In this document: piece after piece, positions 33,920-43,409 of the stretch
How the letters are laid out: the number at the start of each line of letters is the position of its first letter
Position numbering within the stretch: the stretch's first letter is position 1
Notes under the pieces: model-generated
Seen by the model: the letters and a program-made list of their open reading frames with translations, nothing else
Database searches by the model: none
Told to the model about the DNA's origin: nothing
Translations under genes and position numbers: made by a program
Assembly: GCF_000306765.2 (NCBI RefSeq)
Contig: NC_017941.2
Span: 2,852,001-2,916,000 of the forward strand
Direction of reading: 5' to 3'
Length of the DNA: 64,000 bases
DNA from: Haloferax mediterranei ATCC 33500
GTDB taxonomy: Archaea; Halobacteriota; Halobacteria; Halobacteriales; Haloferacaceae

Positions 33920-36757
33920 ATGAACAGAACACACGACGAGGGTCAAAGTGACGACCCCGACGACCAGACTGCTGTCCCACGGTCCGCCCGCGAGGGAGGA
34001 CACGACGACACCGCGGCACCGATTCGAACAGACGGTGGTGCGTCGCCAGGAGACCGCGAGGACGCAGGTACAGACGAAGAGATATCCGAAGAAGAGGCAC
34101 AGGAGATGTTGGAAGGCATCGACCGAAAGCGGACGCTGTCCGGGTGGGCAGCCATCATCACGTCCCTCATCGCCATCTCCTTTTCCGTGTTCCAGTCGTG
34201 GCTGGCGGCGCGCGGCTTCGACTTCTCCGCGACGCTTCCGTTCGTCGGTGAGGTGTCGCTGGGGGCGCTGCAACTCCTGCAAGTAAACGCGGTCCACGTC
34301 GCCTTCGCGCTCATCTTGGCGTTCATTCTCTTTCCGCCAACCACCGGACATGGGACGTTTGCCACCCGTCTCGGCCGCATCGTCCCCACGCTCGCATCGC
34401 GTCTGGGTGAGGGCCACCCAGTGACGCGTGTCGCCTCGGGTCTTCGCCGGTTCGTTCGGTGGCTCGCGGTCGACCCCGAACGCGAGCGCGTAACGCCGCT
34501 GGACGTGTTCTTTATCATCATCGCCGCAGCGACGGCGGCCTACATGGTGATGGAGTGGAAGGAGATACAGCAACTCCGCGTGTTCGGTCTCGAAGCGGGC
34601 CGGACCGTCGCGGAGTACTTCGGCCCGCTCGGTATCGTTGCCGAAGCAATCAGCGCGGTCGGTATTCCACTGGCCGACGTGTCCTACCCGTTCTTCCTCG
34701 GCGCGGTCGGCGTCCTCTTGGTGCTCGAAGCGACCCGCCGGTCGCTCGGGTTCTATCTGGCCCTCATCGTTGCGTCGTTCATCGTCTACGCACGCTGGGG
34801 CTTCCTCATCTCGCCGGACATGCCCCTCATCGGCGTCCTCTCGATTCCGGAAGGGACGTGGGCGAACATCGTCCAGAACCTCTGGTACAACACCGAAAAC
34901 GGTGTGTTCGGAATTCCGGTCACCGTCTCGGTGCAGTTCATCTACATCTTCATCCTCTTCGGCGCGTTCTTGGAGATGTCCGGTGCCGGCCAGTGGTTCA
35001 TCGACCTCGCCTACGCCGCGACAGGGACCCGAAAGGGTGGCCCGGCGAAGGCGTCCATCCTCGCGTCCGGGTTCATGGGGACTATCTCTGGCTCCTCGAT
35101 TGCGAACACCGTGACGACCGGCGCGTTCACGATTCCACTGATGAAGCGGTCGGGATACCGCTCCGAGTTCGCAGGTGCCGTCGAGGCGTCGGCGTCCTCC
35201 GGTGGGCAGATTCTCCCGCCGGTCATGGGCGCGGCGGCGTTCCTGATGATTGAGTTCATCGGCGTCCCGTTCTCGGATATCATCATCGCGGCGTCCATCC
35301 CCGCCGTCGTGTTCTTCTTCGGCGTGTGGGTAATGGTCCACCTCGAAGCGACGCGGGCCAACATCGGTGGTCTCGACCGCTCCGAGGTCGTCAACCTGCG
35401 GTCGCACCTCACTCGCGGATGGTTCTACCTCATCCCACTGGTGCTGTTGCTGTACTACCTGCTCGTCGAACGACTGACGGTCGCCCGGTCGGCGTGGTTC
35501 ACGCTTATCGCCATCATGGCACTCCTGTCAGTGGTTGCGGCGTACAACGAGCGGAATCGGGTTCCGCTGTTAGGGAGCATCGTGACAATCTTCGTCGCGC
35601 AAGTCGCAGCCTACCTCACAACCGGCGTCGGCGTCATCGATGCGGTGATGGGTGGAAGCGGCGAAGCCCTCGGAATCACCGATGCGGCCTTCGCGGCCGC
35701 TGGTGACCTCGGTATCATTACCATCTTCGTCAGCCTCGTCATCATGCTCGTCCGTCCGGGTCTCGACTCACCGTTACTCGAACTCGACGAGGCAGTCGAC
35801 GAGGCGACCGAAAACGTCTCCGGGATGCTCTCTCGGCCCTCGCTGGCCGATACAAGTGCGTTCCGCTACGTGACGTTCATCGGAAAGTCGATGGACTCCG
35901 GTGCGCGCACCTCGACCGAAGTCGTCATCGCTGTCGCCGCTGCGGGCATCATCCCCGGCGTCGTCAGCGCGACGGGTCTCGGACCGAACTTGACGGCACT
36001 CATCAAGGCCGTCGCTGGCGGGTCTATCGTCCTGCTCCTGCTCTTTACGGCAATCGCCTCTATCATCCTCGGGATGGGGATGCCGACGACGGTGACGTAC
36101 ATCATCCTCGTCTCGCTTCTGGGGCCGGCCATCGCGCAGGCGTCCGATATCCCGCTTATCGCAGCCCACCTGTTCATCCTCTACTTCGGGGTGATTGCAG
36201 ACATCACACCACCGGTGGCAGTGGCGGCCTACGCCGCATCCGGAATTGCCCGGTCTAATCCGTTCCGGACGGGGACGAAGGCGTTCTCGCTGTCGCTCAA
36301 CAAGGCCGTCGTCCCCTTTGCATTCGCACTGACGCCCGGTATTCTCCTCCTCCGCGGACGCGGTGAGGAGGCCGCGGTCGTCACGGGTGCGGACATCGCC
36401 GATATCGGCTACTTCCTTCCGGAAGTCATCATCCCCGTCGCTGGCGTCTTTATCGGCGTCATCGCGCTCGGTGCAACTGTCATCGGCTACCTCTACAGTC
36501 GCGTGACGCGCATGGAACGCGGACTGTTCGCCGCCTCCGCGTTCTTGCTCATGGCACCGATGCTGCTGTTGAACGCCGTGTTCGACCTCGGCGGCGCGCT
36601 CGGTCTCGTCGGCAACGTCCCCGCGACGGTCACTGTCGACTTGGCGATGCGCGCGGCGGGTGGCCTGCTCTTCGGTGCACTCGCACTGAAGAACCGCCGC
36701 GAAGCAGAACAGGGTAAACGCGAGGCTCCATCTGGGTCTCCCGAACCGACCGACTAA
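33920..36757 (+). CDS. TRAP transporter fused permease (DctQ-DctM)
   Basis: A 945-residue integral membrane protein combining the small and large TRAP permease subunits. Residues 1-70 are acidic and cytoplasmic, followed by about 20 hydrophobic helices. DctM hallmarks: KASILASGFMGTISGSSIAN, AGAVEASASSGGQILPPVMG, and a second repeat LGMGMPTTVTYIILVSLLGP with GVIADITPPVAVAAYAASGI. With the TAXI lipoprotein it forms an ion-driven importer. Substrate not determinable. The T-rich stretch tctctttta at 36770-36778 between convergent genes may serve as a terminator. Confidence 0.93.
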   Translation: MNRTHDEGQSDDPDDQTAVPRSAREGGHDDTAAPIRTDGGASPGDREDAGTDEEISEEEAQEMLEGIDRKRTLSGWAAIITSLIAISFSVFQSWLAARGFDFSATLPFVGEVSLGALQLLQVNAVHVAFALILAFILFPPTTGHGTFATRLGRIVPTLASRLGEGHPVTRVASGLRRFVRWLAVDPERERVTPLDVFFIIIAAATAAYMVMEWKEIQQLRVFGLEAGRTVAEYFGPLGIVAEAISAVGIPLADVSYPFFLGAVGVLLVLEATRRSLGFYLALIVASFIVYARWGFLISPDMPLIGVLSIPEGTWANIVQNLWYNTENGVFGIPVTVSVQFIYIFILFGAFLEMSGAGQWFIDLAYAATGTRKGGPAKASILASGFMGTISGSSIANTVTTGAFTIPLMKRSGYRSEFAGAVEASASSGGQILPPVMGAAAFLMIEFIGVPFSDIIIAASIPAVVFFFGVWVMVHLEATRANIGGLDRSEVVNLRSHLTRGWFYLIPLVLLLYYLLVERLTVARSAWFTLIAIMALLSVVAAYNERNRVPLLGSIVTIFVAQVAAYLTTGVGVIDAVMGGSGEALGITDAAFAAAGDLGIITIFVSLVIMLVRPGLDSPLLELDEAVDEATENVSGMLSRPSLADTSAFRYVTFIGKSMDSGARTSTEVVIAVAAAGIIPGVVSATGLGPNLTALIKAVAGGSIVLLLLFTAIASIILGMGMPTTVTYIILVSLLGPAIAQASDIPLIAAHLFILYFGVIADITPPVAVAAYAASGIARSNPFRTGTKAFSLSLNKAVVPFAFALTPGILLLRGRGEEAAVVTGADIADIGYFLPEVIIPVAGVFIGVIALGATVIGYLYSRVTRMERGLFAASAFLLMAPMLLLNAVFDLGGALGLVGNVPATVTVDLAMRAAGGLLFGALALKNRREAEQGKREAPSGSPEPTD

Positions 36758-36775
36758 CGTCGGACACAGTCTCTT

Positions 36776-37408
36776 TTATTCGAGTTCGACACGGCCGCTC
36801 GTCGCACTTCGGAGTCTATCGCGGAGGCCGTCGGCATCGTCGACGGGAACGCGAACCGAAAAGGAGACGCGCTGGTCGTAGTCGGCATCGAACTCGACAC
36901 CCGTCGATTCGAGGATGCCGCGAACGTCGCCGGAGTCGTCGTAGTCGACCGTCGCGGTGAAGCGCTCGTGCGGAATTTCTTCGACGATGCCCGCTGCGTC
37001 GAGGGCTTCCTTGACGGCGCGCGAGTACGCCCGAGCGAGGCCGCCAACGCCGAGGTTGGTGCCGCCGTAGTAGCGTGTCACGACGACGGCGACGTTGCGA
37101 ACGTCCTGCTGGACGAGGACGTTCAGCGCAGGCTTGCCCGACGACCCGGTCGGTTCGCCGTCGTCACTCTGGTACTCGCGGAGCATGACGTTCCCGCCGC
37201 CGGGAACGGTAGACGAGGCCCCGCCTGCCGGGACGCGATACGCGGGGACGTTGTGTGTCGCGTCCGGATGTCGCTCTTCGATTTCGTCGACGAACGCTTC
37301 CGCCTCGTCGACCGTCTCGGCGGGCGAGATGTACCCGATGAACTCCGAGCCGTTGACCTCGAATCGGGCCTCGGCCCGTCCCGCGACGGTTCGATAGGCG
37401 TCGGTCAT
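36776..37408 (-). CDS. IMPACT/YigZ family protein
   Basis: A 210-residue protein beginning MTDAYRTVAGRAEARFEVNG. UPF0029/IMPACT hallmarks: GSEFIGYISP, YQSDDGEPTGSSGKPALNVL, and VVVTRYYGGTNLGVGGLARA, then a C-terminal ferredoxin-like domain. Relatives act in translation-related stress (IMPACT) or are uncharacterised (YigZ). The ATG at 37408 is chosen over 37432, because the family starts close to this point. It is convergent with the TRAP permease. Confidence 0.88.
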   Translation of the reverse strand: MTDAYRTVAGRAEARFEVNGSEFIGYISPAETVDEAEAFVDEIEERHPDATHNVPAYRVPAGGASSTVPGGGNVMLREYQSDDGEPTGSSGKPALNVLVQQDVRNVAVVVTRYYGGTNLGVGGLARAYSRAVKEALDAAGIVEEIPHERFTATVDYDDSGDVRGILESTGVEFDADYDQRVSFSVRVPVDDADGLRDRLRSATSGRVELE

Positions 37409-37534
37409 GACTGCGAGTTGGCGTCGCGGCATGCAAAAGCATTCCCACCGGCGCGGACCGCAAAGCGTCGACTCGGGTCGGCCGGCTGGCTTCGAGTAGG
37501 TGCGGGTTAGAAAGCAGAGCTCCGAAAAGCCGCG

Positions 37535-37651
37535 TTACTGCCCACAGATATTCGCGTACGACGTACACCCGTTCTGAATGCAGACGCCGCAGAGGTGGCG
37601 TGTTTCCGAAATCTGTGCACCACAACACATGCAACTACGGGGACGTTCCAT
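37535..37651 (-). CDS. 38-residue cysteine-rich microprotein
   Basis: A short ORF reading MERPRSCMCCGAQISETRHL and continuing to a TAA at 37535. It holds seven cysteines (CMCC, CGVC, GC, C near the end), a dense set for zinc or a metal cluster. A TATA-like caataagactc on the same strand lies near 37685, at a suitable distance for a leaderless or short-leader transcript. It lies alone in a 380-base gap. Haloarchaea carry many such zinc-finger microproteins, some with roles in biofilm or regulation; the role here is unknown. Confidence 0.6.
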   Translation of the reverse strand: MERPRSCMCCGAQISETRHLCGVCIQNGCTSYANICGQ

Positions 37652-37797
37652 GCCATTGTATAGCACGAGCAACTACAAGAGTCTTATTGCCAACCTGACA
37701 GAAACATACATGAACAAATAGGCAAGATGAGGCCGTTCAGGCCGGTTTCGCCGATATGGCCTTCGATTAACCGCGCAACCCGACCACTCCCAGTCAC

Positions 37798-38301
37798 TCA
37801 GGCGATGGTGATTCGACGGACGAAATCGAGGCTCGAAAGGTCGTTAAGCAGGTCGCCCGGAACCGGTTCGTCGGTGATAATGTAGAGTTTCGGGTCGTCG
37901 GTGAACTCGGGGTCCTCGCTAATCGTCTGTCGGATGGAGATATCCGCGTCGCCCAGTTTCGAGGTGACGGTCGCGACGATACCGGGTTCGTCGGCGTCGG
38001 CCACTTCGACGGTGAGGACAGAGAGGTTGAGCACCGGTGCGAGGTCCATCAGACTCGGAATCGCCGAGATGTTCTGGAAGATTTGTCGGAGTTCTTCGTC
38101 GGCGAGGATGGCGTCGGTGGTCGAATCCACGACGCGTCGGTCCACGTCGGCCTCTCTGGCGATACCGGTGTTCGGTATCTCGATTCCGCCGGAGACGACC
38201 CGTCCCTCGTCGTTGACGGAGAACCCGCGTTCCAAAAGGAGTCGAATGACAGCCTGCTGGCTTGGACTGCCCTCGAACTTCTCCATAATCTCGTCGAACA
38301 T
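37798..38301 (-). CDS. ACT-domain regulator of amino acid metabolism (COG2150)
   Basis: A 167-residue protein. An N-terminal helix-turn-helix-like region (SPSQQAVIRLLLERGFSVND; NTGIAREADVDRRVVDSTTD) is followed by an ACT domain (LSVLTVEVADADEPGIVATV with DADISIRQTISEDPE). This is the COG2150 family, presumed to sense an amino acid and regulate transcription. Single gene, divergent from the zinc-finger protein at 38508. Confidence 0.88.
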   Translation of the reverse strand: MFDEIMEKFEGSPSQQAVIRLLLERGFSVNDEGRVVSGGIEIPNTGIAREADVDRRVVDSTTDAILADEELRQIFQNISAIPSLMDLAPVLNLSVLTVEVADADEPGIVATVTSKLGDADISIRQTISEDPEFTDDPKLYIITDEPVPGDLLNDLSSLDFVRRITIA

Positions 38302-38507
38302 TCGTTAGTCCGGGGGTTTGCGGCCAGCCACATTAAGTGGTACGTCAGGCGCGTCGAAGGAAGAAAGCAAGCTGGAGCGCGTCGGAGACAGAAAGCAAGC
38401 TAGAGCACGTCGGAGGGAGATGCCGCGGACGCTCCGCCGGGGCTGATTTCACCGAACAGTCGAGCGCCGGAGATGGGTTTAACCGTCGGCGCGAAAACCC
38501 GTCCAGC

Positions 38508-39227
38508 ATGCGCGAGCTACGCACCTGCGACTTCTGTGGGACCGACGCCGCTGGCGTCTTCGAGGTACTGCCCCCGGAGCTGACGCCAGCCGACGACCAG
38601 CGCCGCGTCATCCTCTGTGAACACTGTCAGGAGACGTTGACCGACGTGATTTCGCCGCTTCTCGCTCGACTCGGCGTCGACGCGGACGTGGACGTTCCCG
38701 ACGACGCACCGGCAGAGACCGGCGCATCCACAACACCGACGAGCGCAGGGAGCGGGTCAGTCAATGATGCAACGTCGGTCGATGTCGAGCCTGTCGACCC
38801 CGCACCGACGCCCGCCGAATCGACGGACGACACCTCGTCGGACCCGCTCGACGACTCGGTTCACACCGGGAAAACAGAGAGCAAAGTCGAGGAGCGCGGG
38901 CGCATCGGAGAAGGCAAGCAGGCCGAAGACGGAGGCGAAGAAACCGAGTCGGAAACGACTACCGAACCCGAGCCACAGGCCGACTCTGCCGAAACCGACG
39001 CAGAAGGGAAGGAAACGGGAGACGACGACATGCGACCCGAGCCGCCGAAGTTCCGCAAAGTCATTCGTATCCTGCAAAACCGCGAGTTCCCCGTCGAGCG
39101 GGCGGAGATTGAAGAGTTAGCCTCAGGTGCGTACGACCTCGACGACGACGAGGTCGCGGACATCTTCGACTACGCGGTCGAACGCGGTGTCCTCGTCGAC
39201 GACGGTGGAATGCTTCGCCGTCCCTGA
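38508..39227 (+). CDS. Zinc-finger protein with acidic linker and C-terminal helical domain
   Basis: A 239-residue protein. An N-terminal zinc ribbon (TCDFCGTD and LCEHCQETL) is followed by a long acidic, disordered Thr/Glu/Asp linker (about residues 65-175) and a C-terminal domain FRKVIRILQNREFPVERAEI ending in a possible wing (DYAVERGVLVDDGGMLRRP). It could be a haloarchaeal DNA/RNA-binding protein. The ggtttaacc at 38477-38485 is a likely TATA element 25 bases before the ATG. Function unknown. Confidence 0.75.
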   Translation: MRELRTCDFCGTDAAGVFEVLPPELTPADDQRRVILCEHCQETLTDVISPLLARLGVDADVDVPDDAPAETGASTTPTSAGSGSVNDATSVDVEPVDPAPTPAESTDDTSSDPLDDSVHTGKTESKVEERGRIGEGKQAEDGGEETESETTTEPEPQADSAETDAEGKETGDDDMRPEPPKFRKVIRILQNREFPVERAEIEELASGAYDLDDDEVADIFDYAVERGVLVDDGGMLRRP

Positions 39228-39260
39228 GCCGATTGGGAGCGGTCTCAAACTGGTTTTAGT

Positions 39261-39854
39261 CTACAGTTTTCCTTTCGTACTCGGCGTGTCGGAGCGCCGT
39301 GGGTCCACGCGAGTCGCGTCATCGAGCGCACGCGCGAGCGCCTTGAATAGCGCTTCGACCTCGTGGTGTGCGTTTTCGCCGTCGACCCCGGCGTGGAGCG
39401 TGAGACCGGCATTCATCGCCAACGACATGGCGAAGTGTTCGGCCATGACGCTCGTGAACTCGCCGATATAGGGTTGGGAGAACTCACCAGAGAACTCGAA
39501 GAAGGGACGACCGGACACGTCGACGACGACTGACGCGACAGCTTCGTCGAGCGGGACCTTTCGGTCGGCGTAGCGGACGATGCCGCGTTTGTCGCCGAGC
39601 GCCTCCGTGAACGCCTCGCCGACGACGATAGCCACGTCTTCGACGGTGTGGTGGTCGTCGATGTGGAGGTCGCCGTCGCACTGGACGGTGAGGTCGAATA
39701 GACCATGTTTGGCGAAGGCTTCCAGCATGTGGTCGAAGAAGCCGATTCCGGTGTCGACGACCGCGTCGCCGTCGCCGTCGATGGCGAGTGTCACGTCGAT
39801 TGTCGTCTCAGCCGTCTCCCGGGAGACGGCCGCGGTTCGGTCGGCGTCGCTCAT
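39261..39854 (-). CDS. hisB: Imidazoleglycerol-phosphate dehydratase
   Basis: A 197-residue enzyme of histidine synthesis (step 6). Metal-binding motifs: [40 protein letters not shown], and [18 protein letters not shown]. Start ATG 39854; a TATA-like ttcatatatgg on its strand lies about 30 bases upstream. The monofunctional form, without the phosphatase domain, is normal in archaea. hisA and hisI lie 0.7 and 3.8 kb away on the same strand. Confidence 0.95.
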   Translation of the reverse strand: MSDADRTAAVSRETAETTIDVTLAIDGDGDAVVDTGIGFFDHMLEAFAKHGLFDLTVQCDGDLHIDDHHTVEDVAIVVGEAFTEALGDKRGIVRYADRKVPLDEAVASVVVDVSGRPFFEFSGEFSQPYIGEFTSVMAEHFAMSLAMNAGLTLHAGVDGENAHHEVEALFKALARALDDATRVDPRRSDTPSTKGKL

Positions 39855-40106
39855 GTCGCGTTCGAAGGGGGCAGCCCATATATGAATTCTCGTCGTGGCC
39901 AGTTTCAGCGCGGTGGCAGTGTCGAAAGCGAGTATCGAGAGCGAACGCCGCAATTGTCCGGTTGAGGTGGGTCAGACAACTGGGGACGGTCGCGAGGGCT
40001 GGCAAAATGAGCATCGAACCCACCGTTAGTTGGAGTGTCAGTCTACAAACGACCGTCAGACGCCTGTCTGCCGGAAATTCATATCACCGGGTGAGTACGG
40101 TGATGC

Positions 40107-40265
40107 ATGCAGCGAAAGGGAGCGCTGGTGGTGGGTTACACCATCTGCGTCGGGGGACTACTGCTTACCGCTCGGTCGGGAGTTGCTATCGCACTTGGAA
40201 TCGTACTCGTGACGATGGCAGTTAGTGCAGCAATTATTGACGGAGGGGTACGCGACAGACGGTAG
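40107..40265 (+). CDS. 52-residue small membrane protein
   Basis: An ORF from the ATG at 40107 reading MQRKGALVVGYTICVGGLLL, then a second hydrophobic helix (GVAIALGIVLVTMAVSAAII) and a basic end (DGGVRDRR). Hydrophobicity, the charge pattern and a TATA-like ttcatatc at 40077-40084 (about 25 bases before the ATG) support a real gene. Function unknown. Confidence 0.5.
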   Translation: MQRKGALVVGYTICVGGLLLTARSGVAIALGIVLVTMAVSAAIIDGGVRDRR

Positions 40266-40317
40266 GGCAACCGGACACGATGCGACAACATAGACGCCGA
40301 ACGGAGAGCAGCCCCGG

Positions 40318-40509
40318 ATGACGCGGTGTGGACCGATAGCTAGTCCAAAACGCGACGTGGTGACGCTCAGTATGCTCGCCCTCAGCGGGCCGTTTCTCAG
40401 CACCTCGCGTCCGGAAACGACCATAATCGGAGTACTATTCGTCGCCGTCGGCGTCTACGGAACAGTCGACAGTCTCGCCGCATTCGTCGGCTATTATATT
40501 CGGTTCTAA
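40318..40509 (+). CDS. Possible small membrane protein
   Basis: A 63-residue ORF, or 45 residues if the internal ATG at 40372 is used (MLALSGPFLSTSRPETTIIG), with one or two hydrophobic segments (TIIGVLFVAVGVYGTVDSLA; FVGYYIRF). It follows the other small membrane ORF by 52 bases, so they may be co-transcribed. Weak evidence; may be chance. Confidence 0.3.
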   Translation: MTRCGPIASPKRDVVTLSMLALSGPFLSTSRPETTIIGVLFVAVGVYGTVDSLAAFVGYYIRF

Positions 40510-40550
40510 CGGCCCAAAACAACCCAAATCGAACTGCGGCAGCGGTGCGT

Positions 40551-41267
40551 CTACGCGTCCAGCGCCGCTTCGAGGGTGAAGCGACCCTCGTAGAGTGCGG
40601 TCCCGACGACAGTCGCTGCTGCGCCCGCATCGCGAAGTGCGCGGATATCGGCCAGGGAGGCGACGCCACCGGACGCGACGACGGGGATATCGACCGCATC
40701 GACGACGCGGGACGTGGTGTCGAGGTGGACGCCTTCGAGTTGGCCCTCTACGTCCACGTCAGTGAACAAGATTGCAGCGGCCCCGAGTTCTTCGTAGCGA
40801 GCGGCGGCCTCCGCGGGGTCGAGACCGGTCCCTTCGGTCCAGCCGGAGACGACAACCTCACCGTCTTTCGCGTCGAGGCTGACCATCACGCCGTCGGGGT
40901 AGTCCTCGGCGAGTTCTGCGACGATGTCGGGGTTCTCGACCGCGGCCGTCCCGAGAATGACGCGGTCGACGCCCCGGTCGAGGAGGTCACGGGCGTCCTC
41001 AACGGTTCGAATGCCGCCGCCGAGTTGGAGCGGAACGTCGACCGCGTCGAGGACGGCATCGACCGCCGGAGCGTTCTTTCGGTCGCCTTCGAACGCGCCA
41101 TCGAGGTCGACGAGGTGGAGTGTTTTCGCACCGGCGTCGACCCAGCGGCGGGCGGCTTCGACCGGTTCGCCGTAGGACTTCTCGGTGCCGCGTTCGCCCT
41201 GAACGAGTTGGACGACTTCGCCGTCTTGCATGTCGACCGCGGGGACGACTTCGAACTCTGGGAACAT
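40551..41267 (-). CDS. hisA: ProFAR isomerase
   Basis: A 238-residue TIM barrel catalysing the Amadori rearrangement in histidine synthesis. The first catalytic Asp is in VVPAVDMQDGEVVQLVQG and the second in AILFTDVDVEGQLEG. Phosphate-binding glycine loops: LQLGGGIRTVEDARDLLD and VVASGGVASLADIRAL. Start ATG 41267 (MFPEFEVVPAV). It is divergent from glmM. Confidence 0.95.
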   Translation of the reverse strand: MFPEFEVVPAVDMQDGEVVQLVQGERGTEKSYGEPVEAARRWVDAGAKTLHLVDLDGAFEGDRKNAPAVDAVLDAVDVPLQLGGGIRTVEDARDLLDRGVDRVILGTAAVENPDIVAELAEDYPDGVMVSLDAKDGEVVVSGWTEGTGLDPAEAAARYEELGAAAILFTDVDVEGQLEGVHLDTTSRVVDAVDIPVVASGGVASLADIRALRDAGAAATVVGTALYEGRFTLEAALDA

Positions 41268-41414
41268 ACGCCACTGTGAGCAACCGACGTGCGTAAACGC
41301 ACCGAATCCGGTGACTGAAGCCCGGTACCGTTCCGTCTGCGACGAAGATATCCAGAACAATTGCGAGCCAATAGTTCGGAACGGCTTTGTCTCGCCGGAA
41401 TACAGACACACTCA

Positions 41415-42779
41415 ATGAAACTCTTCGGTTCCAGCGGGACGCGGGGCGTGGTTGGTGAGAGCCTCACCCCGGAGTTCGTCCTTCGCGTCGCGAAGGCCGC
41501 TGGCACGGTCTGGAACGTCGACCGCGTTGCCATCGCACGTGACACACGAACTACAGGGGAAATGTTCGTCAACGCAGCCATGTCCGGCCTCGCCAGCGTC
41601 GGCGTCGACGTAGACGACCTCGGTGTCGTTCCGACGCCCGCCGCCGTCAAGTACTGCGAGGACGAGGCCGTTCCGGGCGTCGTCATCACGGCGTCGCACA
41701 ACCCACCCGAGTTCAACGGCGTCAAACTCGTCGGCGACGACGGCGTCGAACTCGCCGTCGAGGAGTTAGAACGCATCGAAGACCACATCCTCGCCGAGGA
41801 ATTCGACGTGGTCGCGTGGGACGAAGTTGGGGACACCCGCACCATCGAGACGGTCAACGACGATTATCGCGAAGAACTCCTCGCGAGCATCGACCGCGAG
41901 GCAATCGCGGAGGCGAATCTCACCGTTGCACTCGACCCCGGCCACGGAGCCGGGTCGCTCGTCTCACCCGACTTACTCCGCGAACTCGGCTGTGAGGTCC
42001 GCACCGTCAACGCCCAACCCGACGGCCACTTCCCCGGCCGCGAGTCCGAACCGGTGCCCGAGAACCTCCGCGACCTCGAACGACTCGTCCGCGCGACTGA
42101 CGCCGACGTGGGAATCGCCCACGACGGCGACGCGGACCGGGCCATCTTCGTGAACGAACACGGCGAAAGCATCTCCGGTGAGGCATCACTCGCCGCCCTC
42201 GCGGCCGCCGCCCTCGAACCGGGCGACGTGACCGTCTCTGCCGTGAACGTCTCCCAGCGACTCGTCGACGTGTGCGAGGAAGTCGGTGCCGACCTCGAAC
42301 TCACGCCTATCGGCGCGACGAATCTCATCACTCGCATCCGCGAACTCTGGCGCGAGGGCAAAACCGTCCCCGTCGCCGGTGAGGGTAACGGAGGCATCTT
42401 CTTCCCGAACTACCGTCTCGTCCGCGACGGCGCGTACATCGCGGCGAAGTTCCTCGAACTCGTCGCCGAGCGCCCCGCGAGCGAGGTCGTCGCACCGTAT
42501 CAGGACTACTACAACGTCCGCATCAACCTCGAATACGCCGAAGAGTCGGAACTGACGGCCATGCTGAACGCCGCCGACGAGTACGCCCAGTCCGCCGATG
42601 CGACGCCGAACACGACCGACGGTTACCGCCTCGACTACGGCGACGCGTGGGTGCTCGTACGACCCTCGGGAACCGAACCGAAAGTTCGCGTCTACGCCGA
42701 AGGCCGAACCGAAGAACGAGCGACCGAACTCGCCGAAGACGCCGCAGACGCACTCCGCGCCGCAGTCGACGACCTATAG
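41415..42779 (+). CDS. glmM: Phosphoglucosamine/phosphohexose mutase
   Basis: A 454-residue alpha-D-phosphohexomutase. The substrate loop GSSGTRGVVGE opens the protein. The phosphoserine is in ITASHNPPEFNGVK, metal binding in IAHDGDADRAIF, the sugar loop in GEGNGGIFFP, and the C-terminal phosphate site is LVRPSGTEPKVRVYAEG. GlmM-type members make glucosamine-1-phosphate for surface sugars; phosphomannomutase or phosphoglucomutase activity is also possible in archaea. Start ATG 41415. Confidence 0.92.
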   Translation: MKLFGSSGTRGVVGESLTPEFVLRVAKAAGTVWNVDRVAIARDTRTTGEMFVNAAMSGLASVGVDVDDLGVVPTPAAVKYCEDEAVPGVVITASHNPPEFNGVKLVGDDGVELAVEELERIEDHILAEEFDVVAWDEVGDTRTIETVNDDYREELLASIDREAIAEANLTVALDPGHGAGSLVSPDLLRELGCEVRTVNAQPDGHFPGRESEPVPENLRDLERLVRATDADVGIAHDGDADRAIFVNEHGESISGEASLAALAAAALEPGDVTVSAVNVSQRLVDVCEEVGADLELTPIGATNLITRIRELWREGKTVPVAGEGNGGIFFPNYRLVRDGAYIAAKFLELVAERPASEVVAPYQDYYNVRINLEYAEESELTAMLNAADEYAQSADATPNTTDGYRLDYGDAWVLVRPSGTEPKVRVYAEGRTEERATELAEDAADALRAAVDDL

Positions 42780-42818
42780 TCGGGTAATCATTTTTGGCTG
42801 GGACCGAAAGTCGGTCGT

Positions 42819-43409
42819 ATGAGTCACGACACGGGTAGCGAGACCGACGTCGACATCGATATCACCATCAGACAGCCACAGGCAGTTGCGGAAATGCGAG
42901 GTGTGTGGCAGGTTAATTCGCGATGTTGGGTTCGGGCGTACGAACACATTCTGCCGGAAGACGCGCTCCCAAATCCTGACACGCCGCCCGACGAGACGGA
43001 ACTTCGCGAGCAACTCGACTACGCGAACGCGCTCAACGCGACCGAATCAGGACGGTACGTTGTTGCAGTCCGAGACTCTGGGAGTGATAACGGGGGAGTC
43101 GTCGGATTCGCCGCGACTCGCTGGGGTGACGAAACCAAGTCCTTCGTCGGCCACGACGACGCCGGGTTGTGGGTCATCTACGTCGACCCATCGCGGTGGG
43201 GCGACGGTATCGGGTCGGCGCTTCTGGACGCAGTCACAGCTACCATCCCCGAACAATACGACCGCCTCGTTCTCGAATCGTTCGCAGAAAACGATGCTGG
43301 ACGGGCGTTCTATCGTTCGCGAGGATTCGAAGTGGTCGACCGAACCGAGACGGAAGTCGGAGACGAAGTGTATCCCACGGTGATTATGGCGCGGTCGCTC
43401 ACAGACTAA
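42819..43409 (+). CDS. GNAT-family N-acetyltransferase
   Basis: A 196-residue GNAT enzyme using acetyl-CoA. The central strand GFAATRWGDETKSFVG is followed by LWVIYVDPSRWGDGIGSALL, where RWGDGIG is the CoA pyrophosphate loop (Q/RxxGxG). The C-terminal FAENDAGRAFYRSRGFEVVD is the usual GNAT motif B. The target amine is unknown. Its 3' end overlaps the convergent membrane protein gene by 11 bases. Confidence 0.88.
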   Translation: MSHDTGSETDVDIDITIRQPQAVAEMRGVWQVNSRCWVRAYEHILPEDALPNPDTPPDETELREQLDYANALNATESGRYVVAVRDSGSDNGGVVGFAATRWGDETKSFVGHDDAGLWVIYVDPSRWGDGIGSALLDAVTATIPEQYDRLVLESFAENDAGRAFYRSRGFEVVDRTETEVGDEVYPTVIMARSLTD

